A stretch of DNA of 64,000 nucleotides from Megaustenia siamemsis (Eukaryota > Mollusca > Gastropoda > Stylommatophora > Ariophantidae): assembly GCA_032433765.1 (NCBI GenBank), contig JAVIAB010000049.1, positions 20,815,779-20,879,778 of the forward strand, in the 5' to 3' direction. A model generated the notes under the pieces. It worked only from the letters and a program-made list of their open reading frames with translations. It made no database searches and was not told the origin of the DNA. Below are positions 9,962 through 21,035 of the stretch, piece by piece (the first letter of the stretch is position 1; each line of letters opens with the position of its first letter). A program made the position numbers and the translations under genes.

Positions 9962-10425
9962 TTTTGGTACTGACCTTTGAGGATGGATTTGGCTTCACCA
10001 TAACTGAGTGGATGGTTCTCTTGTGGTAATCTCCCTTCCTCTTTAGCTAATTTGTCTGCGCGTTCATTCTCGTGTATATTACAGTGTGATGGTATCCACT
10101 GAATGACCACTCTCTGGAAGTTATTGCATAGTTTATCCAGGGTTGTTCTCAAGTCATCTAGTTCATTGTTCTAGGGGCTTTTTAGAGTTTATAATACTGA
10201 TAGTGCATCAGTCAGAATCACCAATTTATTGTGCATGTTATTTTGTGTTGAGTAGACAGGATTGCAACATCTCTGAGGGCCTCAGTTTCTGCTTTAAAGT
10301 TGTTTGAGAATTTTCCAGTAGCTATTGACTTGGTGATCTCGTCCTGGTTATTCAGCGTCAAGAACACACCTCCCCCTCCATTTCTGGTAGCATTTGTAGC
10401 AGAGCCATCTGTGTATATGTGGGAC
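9960..10425 (-). pseudogene. LINE G RNase H domain
   Basis: Across frames, all four acidic positions expected of RNase H can be read: D in HIYTDGSATNATRNGGG (about 10415), E in NFKAETEALRDVA, D in LVILTDALSVL, and D in the NERADKLAKEEG block following QWIPSHCNIH (frame open at 10152-9877). The domain would remove RNA from the cDNA hybrid. Frameshifts and stops near 10270 and 10190 make it non-functional as it stands. Confidence 0.83.
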
Positions 10426-10478
10426 CAAGAGTCCTGTGGGTAGGTATCGTGTATGTGTTTTTCTGCTATGTGTTTTCT

Positions 10479-11267
10479 TTATGTGTCTGATTGTGTGCCT
10501 TTCTTCATGATCCCTGTTATATTTTCCTTAAGTTCTGGTATTTTATGTTTTCCATGAGGAGACATATCAGATACGCCCAAGGGTTTCAATATTGTTTGGG
10601 AAAGTACTGGGTCTCCAGTAGTTAGTTCATTGGCGATTGCAGCGAAGTTGCTCCTCTTTAATCGTACAATTCCGGAACGAGTTATTCTTTGGTGCATGGG
10701 GTGGCAAAGGAGCCTTCTATATTTCTCCGCTTGTTGCAAAACTTTAGTGACCCGTCTGTCATCTAAGGGTTGTAAGCCTGTTACTGTTTCTAGAGTCTTG
10801 ATAGATGTAGATTTCATAGCACCAGCGATGATACGGGCAGCTTGGTTCTGTGTTCTGTTAATTTTGCTAAGGTGTGATTTGGAAGCCATAGCCCAGGCTG
10901 TGACTCCATACTCTAGAACTGGTCTGACTCTTCCTACGTATAGTCTTTTCAAAATATTGCTGTCTGCTCCCCAGTCCGTTCCTGCCAATTTCTTCATAAT
11001 ATTAGTTCGTTTTCTGGCTTTTTTTCTTGCTCTGTCTATCTGATTTTTCCAAGTCATTCTGCTATTCATGGTGACGCCAAGGTATGTTGGGTTTTGGTCA
11101 ATAGAGAGTGTATGGTCTTTCATCTTCAAGTTTGCAGAGAGTATGTTTCTTGATAGGCTGAAAATTATATATGAAGTTTTTTTTTCGTTAATTGGTAAGA
11201 ACCAGGTGTTCGTCCATTTTTCAAGTTCACCTAGGGCATCTTGCATACTGGAACCAGTCACTGACAC
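10479..11267 (-). CDS. LINE G RT thumb/connection part (pseudogene frame)
   Basis: A 262-codon frame follows the out-of-frame YADD motif. Recognisable parts are LEKWTNTWFLPINEKKT, the YLGVTMNSRMTW segment (shared by nearly all LINEs after motif C), KRLYVGRVRPVLEYGVTAW, and NQAARIIAGAMKSTSI with ETVTGLQPLDDRR. The start Met is internal to the domain, so this is not a separate gene but the second half of the broken RT. The stop at 10479 truncates the protein before RNase H. Confidence 0.86.
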   Translation of the reverse strand: MSVTGSSMQDALGELEKWTNTWFLPINEKKTSYIIFSLSRNILSANLKMKDHTLSIDQNPTYLGVTMNSRMTWKNQIDRARKKARKRTNIMKKLAGTDWGADSNILKRLYVGRVRPVLEYGVTAWAMASKSHLSKINRTQNQAARIIAGAMKSTSIKTLETVTGLQPLDDRRVTKVLQQAEKYRRLLCHPMHQRITRSGIVRLKRSNFAAIANELTTGDPVLSQTILKPLGVSDMSPHGKHKIPELKENITGIMKKGTQSDT

Positions 11268-11295
11268 ACTTTCCTCGCGAGCCCATAACGCCAGA

Positions 11296-12020
11296 TCATC
11301 TGCGTATATTACTGAGTGTATGGGGGGGGGGGGGATGGTCCATTGCTATGTCATTTATTAAAATTAAAAAGAGTGTTGGGGACAAGACTCCGCCTTGTGG
11401 GACACCTTGCTCGATAGAGACCTTCTTACTTAGTTGACCTTGAACTTGTACTCTGGCCGTTCTATCCTGAAGGTATTGAGAGACCCAATTGAATAAACGA
11501 CCCTGGATGCCAAGTCTAAAAAGCTTGTTCTTTAAACCCTCACGCCAAACCCTATCAAAAGCCTTCTCCATGTCGACCCACACTGCCAGTGTGTGTTTCT
11601 TTTCTTGTAGAGCATCCTCTATTTCCTGTGCATTGTAGGTGACCAGGTCTTCAGTTGATCTGTGCTGACGGAAGCCACTTTGTTGTGGTACGATTTGTTG
11701 TTTTGTCTCCAAATGCCACATAAGTCTTCTGTTAACCAGCCTTTCCATGAGTTTACTCAGGCAGCTCAGTAGGCTAATTGGTCTGTAGCTACTTGGGTCT
11801 AGTGGGTCTTTTCCACGCTTGAGGATGGGCACCATAATAGCTTCTTTCCAGATTGCCGGCACATGACCTCTCTTCCAGCTAGCATTTATTATCCTTAGAA
11901 GCTGGCTTTTGGCTTTCTGTCCCAGATTTAGGAGCATTTCGTTGGTGATTCCATCTTTACCAGGGGAACTTTTGAGCTTCAATCCTTTGAGGGCAACATC
12001 TAATTCAGTTGATTATTCTA
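11296..12020 (-). CDS. LINE G reverse transcriptase, N-terminal/palm part (pseudogene frame)
   Basis: A 228-codon frame is open from 11982. Upstream homology (ELDVALKGLKLKSSPGKDGI) goes to about 12020 past a stop. Visible RT blocks are KSSPGKDGITNEML, PILKRGKDPLDPSSYRPISL, SGFRQHRSTEDLV, the motif A aspartate in WVDMEKAFDRVW, and motif B GVPQGGVLSPTLF. Motif C YADDLALW is encoded at about 11307-11285 but in another frame, because the 13-G tract at 11322-11334 breaks the frame after NDIAMDHPPPP. RT copies LINE RNA at a nicked target. A homopolymer length error in the assembly could also explain this frameshift. Confidence 0.88.
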
Positions 12021-12502
12021 CTGATGTTTTTGTCAGTCTCTATGATTTTAACAACTACTAATAAAGCGGCGCAATTTGATATTACTCTTAACAAAACCGG
12101 ACAATTCTATTTAACTCTTAACAAAACCGGACAATTCTATTTAACTCTTAACAAAACCGGACAATTTTATTTAACTCTTAACAAAACCGGACAATTCTAT
12201 TTAACTCTTAGCAAAACCGGACAATTAAATTTAACCCTTAACAAAACCAGATAATTCTATTTAACTCTTAACAAAACCGGTCAATTCTATTTAACTCCTA
12301 ACGAAACGGGACAATTTTATGTAATTTGTAACAAAATGGGACAATTGTATATAATTTCTAAAAGAACGGGACAATTGTGTATGATTTCTTAAAGAATGGG
12401 ACAATTGAACATAATTTCTAAAAGAACGGGACAATTTTATATGATTCCTAACAAAACGGGACATTTTTATGTAATTCCTAATAAACTGGGACAATTGTAT
12501 AA

Positions 12503-12758
12503 GTAAGCAAAGTACTCTCGTCACGCCAGGTGGCGTATAGGGAATATGGTGTTAGTGACCACACATTTTACAGACCTTCAGCACATGATTTTTGGGGTAA
12601 TGTGGTCGGTATTACGCCCGTGCCGCTTTACCTTCCCAGAAAAAAATCCGGTACCCATTTAAGGCTGGTTGAACCCGGAAGCCGTCGGTTGGGATCGAAC
12701 CCTACCTCTTGTCCTCTGTAGTCCAGTTCACTAACCTCTGAGCTATCGCGGCTCCTAT
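12503..12758 (-). mobile_element. S1 SINE inserted in the 30-bp array, 10-bp TSD
   Basis: Complete S1 in reverse: tail (AGTAAGCAAAGTAC) on the left, then the ACGCCAGGTGGCGT inverted end, body, and tRNA-like head with box B (complement of GGTTCGATCCC) and box A at about 12735-12750. The direct repeats AATTGTATAA at 12493-12502 and 12759-12768 flank it, though the array unit itself resembles this string. Confidence 0.9.
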
Positions 12759-12954
12759 AATTGTATAAACTTCCTAACAAAATTGGACAATTTTATTTAA
12801 TTCCTAAGAAAACGGGACATTTTTATATAATTCATAAGAAATTGGGACATTTTTATATAATTCATAAGAAACTGGGACATTTGTATAAATTTCCTAATAA
12901 AACGGGACAATTTCATACATTTCAGAAAAAAAAAACAACAGGACAATTATACAT

Positions 12955-13313
12955 TCTTCTTCTACCTTTTTTTAGCTCCAGTGGAGCATAGGTCTTCAAC
13001 AAACACTTTAAAAGTCGTTCTGTTTTTTGCCATTCTTTTATGATCATTCCATGTCTTCCTTATCATCTTCATCTCTGCTTCTATCTGTCTTCTCCAAGAA
13101 TTCCTTGCTTCTCTTTCCTGGATGGCGGATTTACTTTTTCTCTCTTTGACTTGTCCATGTTTGTGAAGTTTTTTCCGCTTATTTTTTTTTTTTTACAGTA
13201 TGGTATAGCCAGTCCCATGCCCAACCCTCCTTTCTCGCCTCTTACGAACATGCCTGGTAGGGTACAGCGCCGCTATTCTTTACTCCCCTTTCGGGGCCCG
13301 GTAGCGCACGGGC
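12955..13313 (-). mobile_element. S6 composite SINE with LINE B 3' end, 13-bp TSD
   Basis: In its own 5'-3' direction it begins CGCCCGTGCGCTACCGGGCC near 13313. It runs through GTAAAGAATAG..., CAGGCATGTTCGTAAGAGGCG and a T/A-rich linker, then enters the LINE B 3' end (AATTCTTGGAGAAGACAG to GGAGCT...GTAGAAGAAG). The exact repeats GACAATTATACAT at 12942-12954 and 13314-13326 bound it. A second TSD-flanked copy is at 48200-48576, proving a mobile unit. Confidence 0.88.
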
Positions 13314-13370
13314 GACAATTATACATAATTCCTAATAAAAGGAGACAGTTATTTATAATTCACCCCCTTC

Positions 13371-13700
13371 CCCAACTGCTGTAATTTTTGTGGAAGTCTC
13401 TTTATGATTCACAGTGTAACGGTGGTACCTGATATCTCTTCTACTTGTCCCTGATAACTAGCTCTCGTGGGAAATCAGCAGCGAGGTCAGTTTGAGGCTT
13501 CATTATTGCCGAGTTCTTGTAATTAGACCTATGGAAGATAAAAAGGGGACATTTTAAAATAGAAGCGTTGCTATTTAGGCAAAATGTGTTCTTTTTTCAT
13601 AATTAAGTGTAAGGACAAAACAGGAGGCAACAACAGAAGAGTAATTAATAATCTCATACTGTTTCTCTCCTAGACATGTGTATAGCCTATGACGGCTTTA
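13371..13700. other. Spacer, no gene seen
   Basis: No repeat or open frame recognised on either strand. Confidence 0.4.
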
Positions 13701-13714
13701 GCGCTTGTGACGCC

Positions 13715-13765
13715 TATATATATATATGTATATATATATCATGTGTGTGTGTGTGTGTGTATGTG
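13715..13765. repeat. TA and GT microsatellites
   Basis: Alternating TA at about 13715-13738 and GT at 13741-13762. Confidence 0.9.
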
Positions 13766-13845
13766 TGTCGTTTGTTCGTTTATGTTAGAATCTTTATCAC
13801 TACACAACAGACGAATTTATCATCAGGTCGAAAATCCTTTGCAAC

Positions 13846-14515
13846 GTTGCATTCACCACAGCCAGTGTGAAAGAACCTCTATCTCTAGCCAGACCTCCCA
13901 CAGAACGTTGCATTCACTACAGCCCGTCTGAAAGAATCTCTGTCTCAAGCCAGATCCCCCTCAGATGGTTGCGTGCACCACAGCCCGTCTGAAAGAATCT
14001 CTATCTCTAGCCAGATCTCCTACAGAACGTTGCATTCACTACAGCCCGTCTGAAAGAATCTCTGTCTCAAGCCAGATCCCCCTCAGATGGTTGCGTGCAC
14101 CACAGCCTGTCTGAAAGAATCTCTATCTCTAGCCAGACCTCCCACAGAATGTTGCTCTCACCACAGCTCGTCTGACAGAATCTCTGTCTCTAGCCAGACC
14201 TCCCACAGAATGTTGCTCTCACCACAGCCCGTCTGAAAGAATCCCTGACTCTAACCATTCCTCCCACAGAATGTTGCTCTCACCACAGCCCGTCTGAAAG
14301 AATCCCTGACTCTAACCATTCCTCCCACAGAATGTTGCTCTCACCACAGCCCGTCTGAAAGAATCCCTGACTCTAACCATTCCTCCCACAGAATGTTGCT
14401 CTCACCACAGCCCGTCTGAAAGAATCCCTGACTCTAACCATTCCTCCCACAGAATGTTGCTCTCACCACAGCCCGTCTGAAAGAATCCCTGACTCTAACC
14501 ATTCCTCCCATTTCT
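13846..14515 (-). repeat. 61-bp tandem repeat made from the LINE I 3' end (about 11 units)
   Basis: ACCACAGCCC recurs at 14221, 14282 and 14343 (61 bp), while older units to the left vary slightly in length. On the minus strand each unit encodes the LINE I end (ARDRDSFRRAV..ATFCG). The newest five units at the right, next to the LINE I body, are nearly identical. The opposite-strand counterpart is at 38575-38820. Confidence 0.92.
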
Positions 14516-14930
14516 TCTGATGTCATTTTCAATGTCTCCTTGACGTCTTGAAGCCACCTTCCTCCGATTCTGTCCTTGATGAGTCGGCCAGAAAACCATG
14601 CCTTTCTTCACTGTTGTTTTAATCCAGCTGTGTCTTTAACCTGGCCATAGTACTTTAATTTTCTCCGTAGAATGGTATTTATAAGCCATTTCTTTTTAAT
14701 GTTTAAATCTTTGAGCATGTCTACTTGCGTTTTTTCAGTATCCAATGTGCTTAAGAATTTTATTTTGTATCATTTTATCTCAAATGAATCAACTTTCTTC
14801 CTTCCAGTTTGCGAAAGTGTCCATGATTCACAACCGTAAGTTGCTATAGAGAAGATACATACCTTCAGTAATTTTATTGCCTTGCTGGTATTGTGCCACA
14901 TCTCCTTTATGTTGTTTTTTTTAAAATGAT
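14515..14930 (-). pseudogene. LINE I RT thumb/C-terminal region
   Basis: Minus translation across frames gives KAIKLLKVCIFSIATYGCES, WTLSQTGRKKVDSFE, then a glycine/arginine-rich stretch and RWLQDVKETLKMTSEEM leading into the array. Typical animal LINE tail; no catalytic residues retained. Confidence 0.78.
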
Positions 14931-15005
14931 GTACTCCGATATACTCCCGCAGAGTCTCTAAAAAAAAACGTGGAGAATTAGGATTCTCCGTGGTACATAT
15001 GTATT
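14931..15005. other. Short spacer
   Basis: No feature recognised. Confidence 0.4.
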
Positions 15006-15925
<920 letters not shown>

Positions 15926-15950
15926 TCACATGCGTATATATACTATATAT

Positions 15951-16215
15951 TTCCTGTGTGTTACCGGGGCCTCATTATGAAGGAAGTAAAGAATAGTGAC
16001 ACTGTGACCTTCCAGGCATGTCGTAAGAGGCGACTAAGGAGGTTGATCGATGGCTTGACAAGCTGACATTGTAAAAAGTATTGTTATGGAAACAGCGTCA
16101 TATATTTTAGAGCAGTGATCTCTGCAATATGTGCCACTTTGGCACGCAAGGTTTATGTTTTTGATATTGTGGTTCTGCCTTATTTTAGTCTTCGACTCGA
16201 AAGGACAATAGATAG
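15951..16215 (+). mobile_element. S5 SINE (GATA-tailed), about 265 bp
   Basis: Starts TTCCTGTGTGTTACCGGGGC, includes CAGGCATGTCGTAAGAGGCG, and ends GGACAATAGATAG. ATATACTATATAT at 15938-15950 and 16216-16228 could be a TSD but is low complexity. Other copies: 27120-27695 and 39125-39340 (both reverse). Its first 100 bp resemble the S6 head. Confidence 0.75.
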
Positions 16216-16299
16216 ATATACTATATATATATATATTAGTTTGGCATTTGGCATCATGACATAAGGTTGGTTGCAAAAAATCATGATAAGTCAGTAATT

Positions 16300-16745
16300 T
16301 GGACATATTAGACATGCTGAATGCTGCTTTGCTGAACAGCTTCTCTCGTGGCTGAATCTGCCAATATTGGACAGACAGATCCATCCGCAGAACGAACAAG
16401 ATGTATTCGTGGTGCTTTGTCTCGTCTCCTTCCTCCTGCAACTTTTGACTTCTGAATTTGATATGAGCACTGTCTTGAATATTGCTGTGCCATTTTTTTA
16501 TTTGTTGTTTTAGTTGTTGTTCTACGTGTGCTACGATCTGCAGCCTCATTTTCCCAATTTATTTCACTGAATTCCATCAAGGAAGCCCTGCAAACAATCC
16601 TTATATCTCAGCACGGGTCTGTCCTTTGATCTCTTTCCGTCCTTAAGTTCGCCATACAATATTTGTTTGGAAATTCGAATGTTTGCAAATCTTCTTACAT
16701 GACCCAGCCACCTTAGTCTCCGACTCCTATATGGTGCTATGATGG
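16300..16745 (-). pseudogene. LINE H C-terminus with C2H2-like finger
   Basis: Minus translation over two frames: RRLRWLGHVRRFANIRIS, KQILYGELKDGKRSKDRP, LRYKDCLQG, then NWENEAADRSTRRTT and a finger remnant (C..C..ICLSNIGRFSHERSC). The ILYGELKDGKRS...RP..RYKD block and the terminal finger are a well-known C-terminus of animal non-LTR elements. Two overlapping frames (16580-16308 and 16549-16034) are pieces of it. Confidence 0.82.
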
Positions 16746-16856
16746 ATGGGAGTTTAGCTCGTTGTAAGACATTAGAGTTGGTTACCAGTTTCTTATCATT
16801 TGATGTTTACATTCTGTGGAGGGCAACGTACAATATACATATATATTTATATATAT

Positions 16857-17338
16857 ATAGAGAGAGAGAGAGGGAGAGAGAGAGAGAGAGACATAGTAAG
16901 AGGGAGAGAAACATAGAAAGAGTGAGAGACACATAGAAAGGAGAGAGAGATATAGAAAAAGAGAGAGACACATAGAAAGAGAGAGAGATATAGAAAAAGA
17001 GAGAGACACATAGAAAGAGAGAGAGACATAGAAAGAGAGAGAGACAGTTAGAAATAGAAAGAGAGAGAGAGACATAGAAAGAGAGAGAGACACATAGAAA
17101 GAGAGAGAGACACATAGGAAGAGAGAGAGACACATAGAAAGAGAGAGACACATAGAAAGAGAGAGAGACACATAGAAAGAGAGAGAGAAACATAGAAAGA
17201 GAGAGAGACACATAGAAAGAGAGAGACACATAGAAAGAAAGAGACACATAGAAAGAGAGAGAGACACATATAAAGAGAGAGACACATATAAAGAGAGAGA
17301 GACACATAGAAAGAGAGAGACACATAGAAAGAGAGAGT
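16857..17338. repeat. GA-rich repeat with CACATAGAAA spacers
   Basis: GAGAGAGAGA blocks separated by CACATAGAAA, in roughly 18-20-bp units. The long Leu/Ser/Cys minus frames are artefacts of it. Confidence 0.95.
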
Positions 17339-17944
17339 CCTCGAGTCACAAAGTTGTACAAATTATCCATATTTATTTATGGATATTCTAACTGATATTT
17401 CTCCTGTACACAAAATAACAATGAAAGACAAAAGAATAAATATGAGATATGTTATAAGGGTGACAAATGAAGCAAAGGTAGACAAGTTCACAGACGAAGT
17501 AGAGAAAAAAAGTAACATAACACAAACCTTAAAAGAAAGAAAGAAAGAACTAAAAATACATTAAAAGAAAAAAGAAAGAAAGAAATAAAAGGAGAAAATT
17601 AAACAATAAATAGAAAGAAATAAAAGAAAAGAAAATAAAAGAACTCCGTAAAGTAGCGGACACAAAAACCGTATATTATTTTCCTTTTAAAACAAATCCA
17701 GTTTTACAATTACTGCTTTCTACATTTTGAAATGTCCCTTACACGGGAAGAATTAATTTGTAAAAAGGAAACGATTTTCAAATTGGAGAATTCAATAGTC
17801 TTGTAAATTGGTTTTAAAACACAAGACTTTCTGACACATTTCTTATGTCTTGACCAAAATGTCTGAATCTTATTTATTAGATTCACTTCATATAGGAGAT
17901 GACAAAGCCAAAATCTTAGTAACACTTCAGAAGATAAGATGATA
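17339..17944. other. A-rich stretch, no gene seen
   Basis: Contains AAAGAAAG-type low complexity at 17530-17640 and a 61-codon Lys-rich frame with no recognisable domain. Confidence 0.4.
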
Positions 17945-18620
17945 ATCACGAAGATACAGACCTTCATTAATGGATAAAGATACAGAATTCATTAATGGAT
18001 AAAGATACAGACCTTCATTAATGGATAAATATACAGACCTTCATTAATGGATAAAGATACAGACCTTCACTAATGGATAAAGATACAGACCTTCATTAAT
18101 GGATAAAGATACAGACCTTCATTAATGGATAAAGATACAGACCTTCATTAATGGATAAAGATACAGACCTTCATTAATGGATAAAGATACAGACCTTCAT
18201 TAATGGATAAAGATACAGACCTTCATTAATGGATAAAGATACAGACCTTCATTAATGGATAAAGATACAGACCTTCATTAATGGATAAAGATACAGACCT
18301 TCATTAATGGATAAAGATACAGACCTTCATTAATGGATAAAGATACAGACCTTCATTAATGGATAAAGATACATACCTTCATTAATGGATAAAGATACAG
18401 ACCTTCATTAATGGATAAAGATACAGACCTTCATTAATGGATAAAGATACAGACCTTCATTAATGGATAAAGATACAGACCTTCATTAATGGATAAAGAT
18501 ACAGACCTTCATTAATGGATAAAGATACAGACCTTCATTAATGGATAAAGATACAGACCTTCATTAATGGATAAAGATACAGAACTTCATTAATGGATAA
18601 AGATACAGAACTTCATTAAT
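17945..18620 (+). repeat. 26-bp array made from an internal LINE B coding segment (about 26 units)
   Basis: Unit AAAGATACAGACCTTC plus ATTAATGGAT. LINE B normally reads ATGAAGATACAGAC.TTCATTAATGGATGC (codons MKIQTFINGC). One 25-bp unit occurs at 17977. LINE B sequence resumes after the array with GGATGGAAATGGGAGGGCAA (18637-18656). Confidence 0.93.
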
Positions 18621-18985
18621 GGATACTTGTGAAGGATGGAAATGGGAGGGCAAAATCATTAACGTGAAATTATACAAAACAAACGATGAAATCTTAAAAC
18701 AACTAAAAATAAAAAGAGAATTACCAAATACAATTCAAACAAGACAAATGACATTTTTGGGGCATATTAAAAGACACAACAGCCTACTAAAAGTAATCTT
18801 GGAGGGGAAATACAAGGTAAATGAGGCTGAGGTAGACAAAGAATAACGTGGACGAATAACATCAAAAGATGGGCAAGTCACCATATGATAAACCTGCACT
18901 ATGAAAGCAAGAGACAGAGTGGAATGGCGCTCAATGGTAGCCAATCTTTGTTGCGGAGACGGCACTCGAAGATGATGATAATTAT
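18621..18985 (+). pseudogene. LINE B scrap fused to a LINE F tail
   Basis: LINE B (WKWEGKIINVKLY) runs to about 18675 and then switches to LINE F (EILKQLKIKRELPNTIQTRQ, FLGHIKRHNSLLKVILEGKY, truncated at a stop). It ends GGAGACGGCACTCGAAGATGATGAT. The switch lies at a shared AAAACAAACGATGAA-like stretch, so it is a chimera or nested insertion. Confidence 0.75.
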
Positions 18986-18999
18986 GTAAATGTACAAGA

Positions 19000-19215
19000 T
19001 ATCAACGGGGAAAGAGATACAACAAAGACGATGCCGCTGGATAGGACACGCTGCAAAAGCCAACTGAGATTATTACAGGCAGGCCGTTTTTAGAATACCC
19101 TGGGGAAGAGACAAAGAGGAAGACCAAAATATTCTAGGAGAAGACAGGTGGAATGAGAGATGAAGATGATGGGGAAGACATGGAATGATCTTAAAAGAAT
19201 GGCAGAATGGCTTTG
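19000..19215 (+). pseudogene. LINE B 3' end
   Basis: Contains the RWIGHA..KPTE region, GRRQVE/NER region and MAEWL-like end, leading straight into a 38-bp array. Confidence 0.78.
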
Positions 19216-20350
19216 AAAGTGTTAGTTGAAGACCTTTGCTCCACACGGAGCTGAAAGTGTTTGTTGAAGACCCATGATCCACAGGGAGCTGAAAGTGTTA
19301 GTTCAAGACCTATGCTCCACAGGGAGCTGAAAGTGTTTGTTGAAGACCCAAGCTCCACAGGGAGCTGAAAGTGTTTGTTGAAGACCCATGATCCACAGGG
19401 AGCTGAAAATGTTTGTTGAAGACCTATGCTCCAAGGGAGCTGAAAGTGTTAGTTCAAGACCTTTGCTCCACACGGAGCTGAAAGTGTTTGTTGATGACCT
19501 ATGCTCCACAGGGAGCTGAAAGTGTTTGTTGAAGACCCATGCTCCACAGGGAGCTGAAAGTTTTTTGAAGACCCATGCTCCACACGGAGCTGAAAGTGTT
19601 TGTTGAAGACCCACGCTCCACAGGGAGCTGAATGTGTTTGTTGAAGACCTATGCTCCACAGGTAGCTGAAAGTGTTTGTTGAAGACCTATGCTCCACAGG
19701 AAGCTGAAAGTGTTTCTTGAAGACCTTACAGCACAGGTAGCTGAAAGTGTTTGTTGGAAACCTATGCTCCACAGGGAGCTGAAAGTGTTTGTTGAAGACC
19801 TATGCTCCACAGGGAGCTGAAAGTGTTTCTTGAAGACCTATGCTCCACAGGGAGCTGAAAGTGTTTGTTGAAGAACTATGCTCCACAGGGAACTGAAAGT
19901 GTTTGTTGAAGACCTGTACAGCACAGGTAGCTGAAAGTGTTTGTTGAAGACCTATGCTCCACAGGGAGCTGAAAGCAAAGATAAAGGTAAAGTACGAAAC
20001 ATGAACAGGCGCCCTTAGCACGCGAGTTTCCACCCATGTATGCTTGGGCGCAAATCTCAGAACTTTTCTGCATAGTGTCGCTTCAAGAATCGAAAGTCAC
20101 GCTGCGAGGCGACATTCCTCACCCTCCCAAGGTAATACCCTGGTACCCATTTCTGCCAACGGCTGGGTCGACCGTGGGGGTATTTTTTTCCCAACTACGA
20201 GTACAACTCACACTGCTCCCAGCGGGAATCGAACACGGGTTGTCCGAACGTCGGTAGTCCAGTTGGTGGTTTTCCCATCTAGGCTACCGATGCCTCCAAG
20301 CTGCTGAAAGTGTTTGTTGGAGACTTTTACTCCACAGGGAGCTGAAGGAT
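19215..20350 (+). repeat. 38-bp LINE B-derived minisatellite, second locus
   Basis: About 20 units to 19975, more divergent than at 1489 (GTTAGTTCAAG, ACACGGAGC, one unit lacking about 6 bp at 19560). Two further units lie after the S2 insertion (20303-20370). Same unit phase as at 1489. Confidence 0.93.
19976..20302 (-). mobile_element. S2, tRNA-derived SINE inserted in the 38-bp array
   Basis: On the minus strand the head reads GGCATCGGTAGCCTAGATGG (box A TAGCCTAGATGG) with box B GTGTTCGATTCCC, then a GGTACCAGGGTATTACC-containing body and an ACTTTACCTTTATCTTT tail. The array word GCTGAAAG lies at 19968-19975 and 20303-20310 as a probable TSD. Only one copy seen here. Confidence 0.83.
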
Positions 20351-20460
20351 TTTTGTTGAAATCCTATGATCCGTAGAGAGTTGAATGGATGAATGTAGAA
20401 GATTTCAGGACATAATCATGAAATTTAATTCAGGTACAGTTCAATCGGTTTAGAAGGTAA

Positions 20461-20805
20461 TAGTTAACAATAGGGGGCGTCCAAAAATAATAGGGGGCGT
20501 CCAAAAATAATAGGGGGCGTCCAAAAATAATAGGGAGCGTTCAATAATAATAGGGATTGTCCAAAAATAATAGGGGGCGTCCAATAATAATAGGGATTGT
20601 CCAAAAATAATAGGGGGCGTCCAATAATAATAGGGATTGTCCAAAAATAATAGGGGGCGTCCAATAATAATAGGGATTGTCCAAAAATAATATGAGGCGT
20701 CCAAAAATAATAGGGGGCCTCCAATAATAATAGGGATTGTCCAAAAATAATAGGGATTGTTCAAAAATAATAGGCGGCGTTCATAATAATAGGGGGCGCC
20801 CAAAA
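20461..20805. repeat. 20-bp array with 40-bp dimer pattern (about 17 units)
   Basis: AATAATAGGGGGCGTCCAAA alternates with AATAATAGGGATTGTCCAAA, giving a 40-bp higher-order period in the middle. Minus frames rich in Tyr-Trp-Pro are artefacts. Confidence 0.95.
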
Positions 20806-20821
20806 CTCTGATTTTTATAGG

Positions 20822-21035
20822 TGTGTAAACATGACATGAAGATTCTCAACACAAACCATGCAGCATGGGAAGAAATAGCTGCAGATCACAATCTTTGGAA
20901 ACACCACTCTAAAACTCAAACTCAAACAAGAAGCAGACAGATTCATAGAAAAATAGAATACATCGCGAACGGAATTTTTAAAAATAACATTTCTTAGGGA
21001 GAACTGCAGAATCCATAGTCAAATATTACTGACTG
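20822..21035 (+). pseudogene. LINE K terminal fragment
   Basis: Reads MKILNTNHAAWEEIAADHNL then WKHHSKTQTQTRSRQIH; the W..IA.D...W pattern is a usual LINE C-terminus. The same 3' sequence, reversed, is at 38860-39120 (ATGGATTTTTCAGTGCCC on plus). Confidence 0.65.

Larger units (their letters stand above)
9630..12030 (-). mobile_element. LINE G: I/Nimb-like retrotransposon with RT, RNase H and Cys-His tail (5'-truncated)
   Basis: This is the most complete retroelement in the window. On the minus strand the order is RT fingers/palm (11982-11296), RT thumb/connection (11267-10479), RNase H (about 10420-9960) and a Cys/His C-terminus (9961-9662). That order is typical of I-clade/Nimb LINEs described from gastropods (family knowledge). 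The endonuclease domain and any ORF1 are missing, because homology stops near 12030 against the 30-bp array. Frameshifts are few: a 13-G tract at 11322-11334, a stop after about 10479 and several in RNase H. It is therefore a fairly young but non-functional copy. Confidence 0.88.
12086..13370. repeat. 30-bp array (TTAACAAAACCGGACAATTC type), three segments
   Basis: Units of about 30 bp run from 12086 to 12502. They resume at 12759-12954 after the S1 insertion, and again at 13314-13370 after the S6 insertion. The left third is homogeneous (ACAAAACCGGACAATTCTAT). Later units drift to GGGACAATTTTATGTAATTC. The array predates both insertions. Confidence 0.93.

Noticed and set aside
12009..12254. 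81-codon frame with LNKTGQFY repeats
   Set aside because: 30-bp array preserves frame; interrupted and degenerate downstream.
16782..17370. Four overlapping minus frames (SLSMCLSLF type)
   Set aside because: GA/CT simple repeat artefacts.
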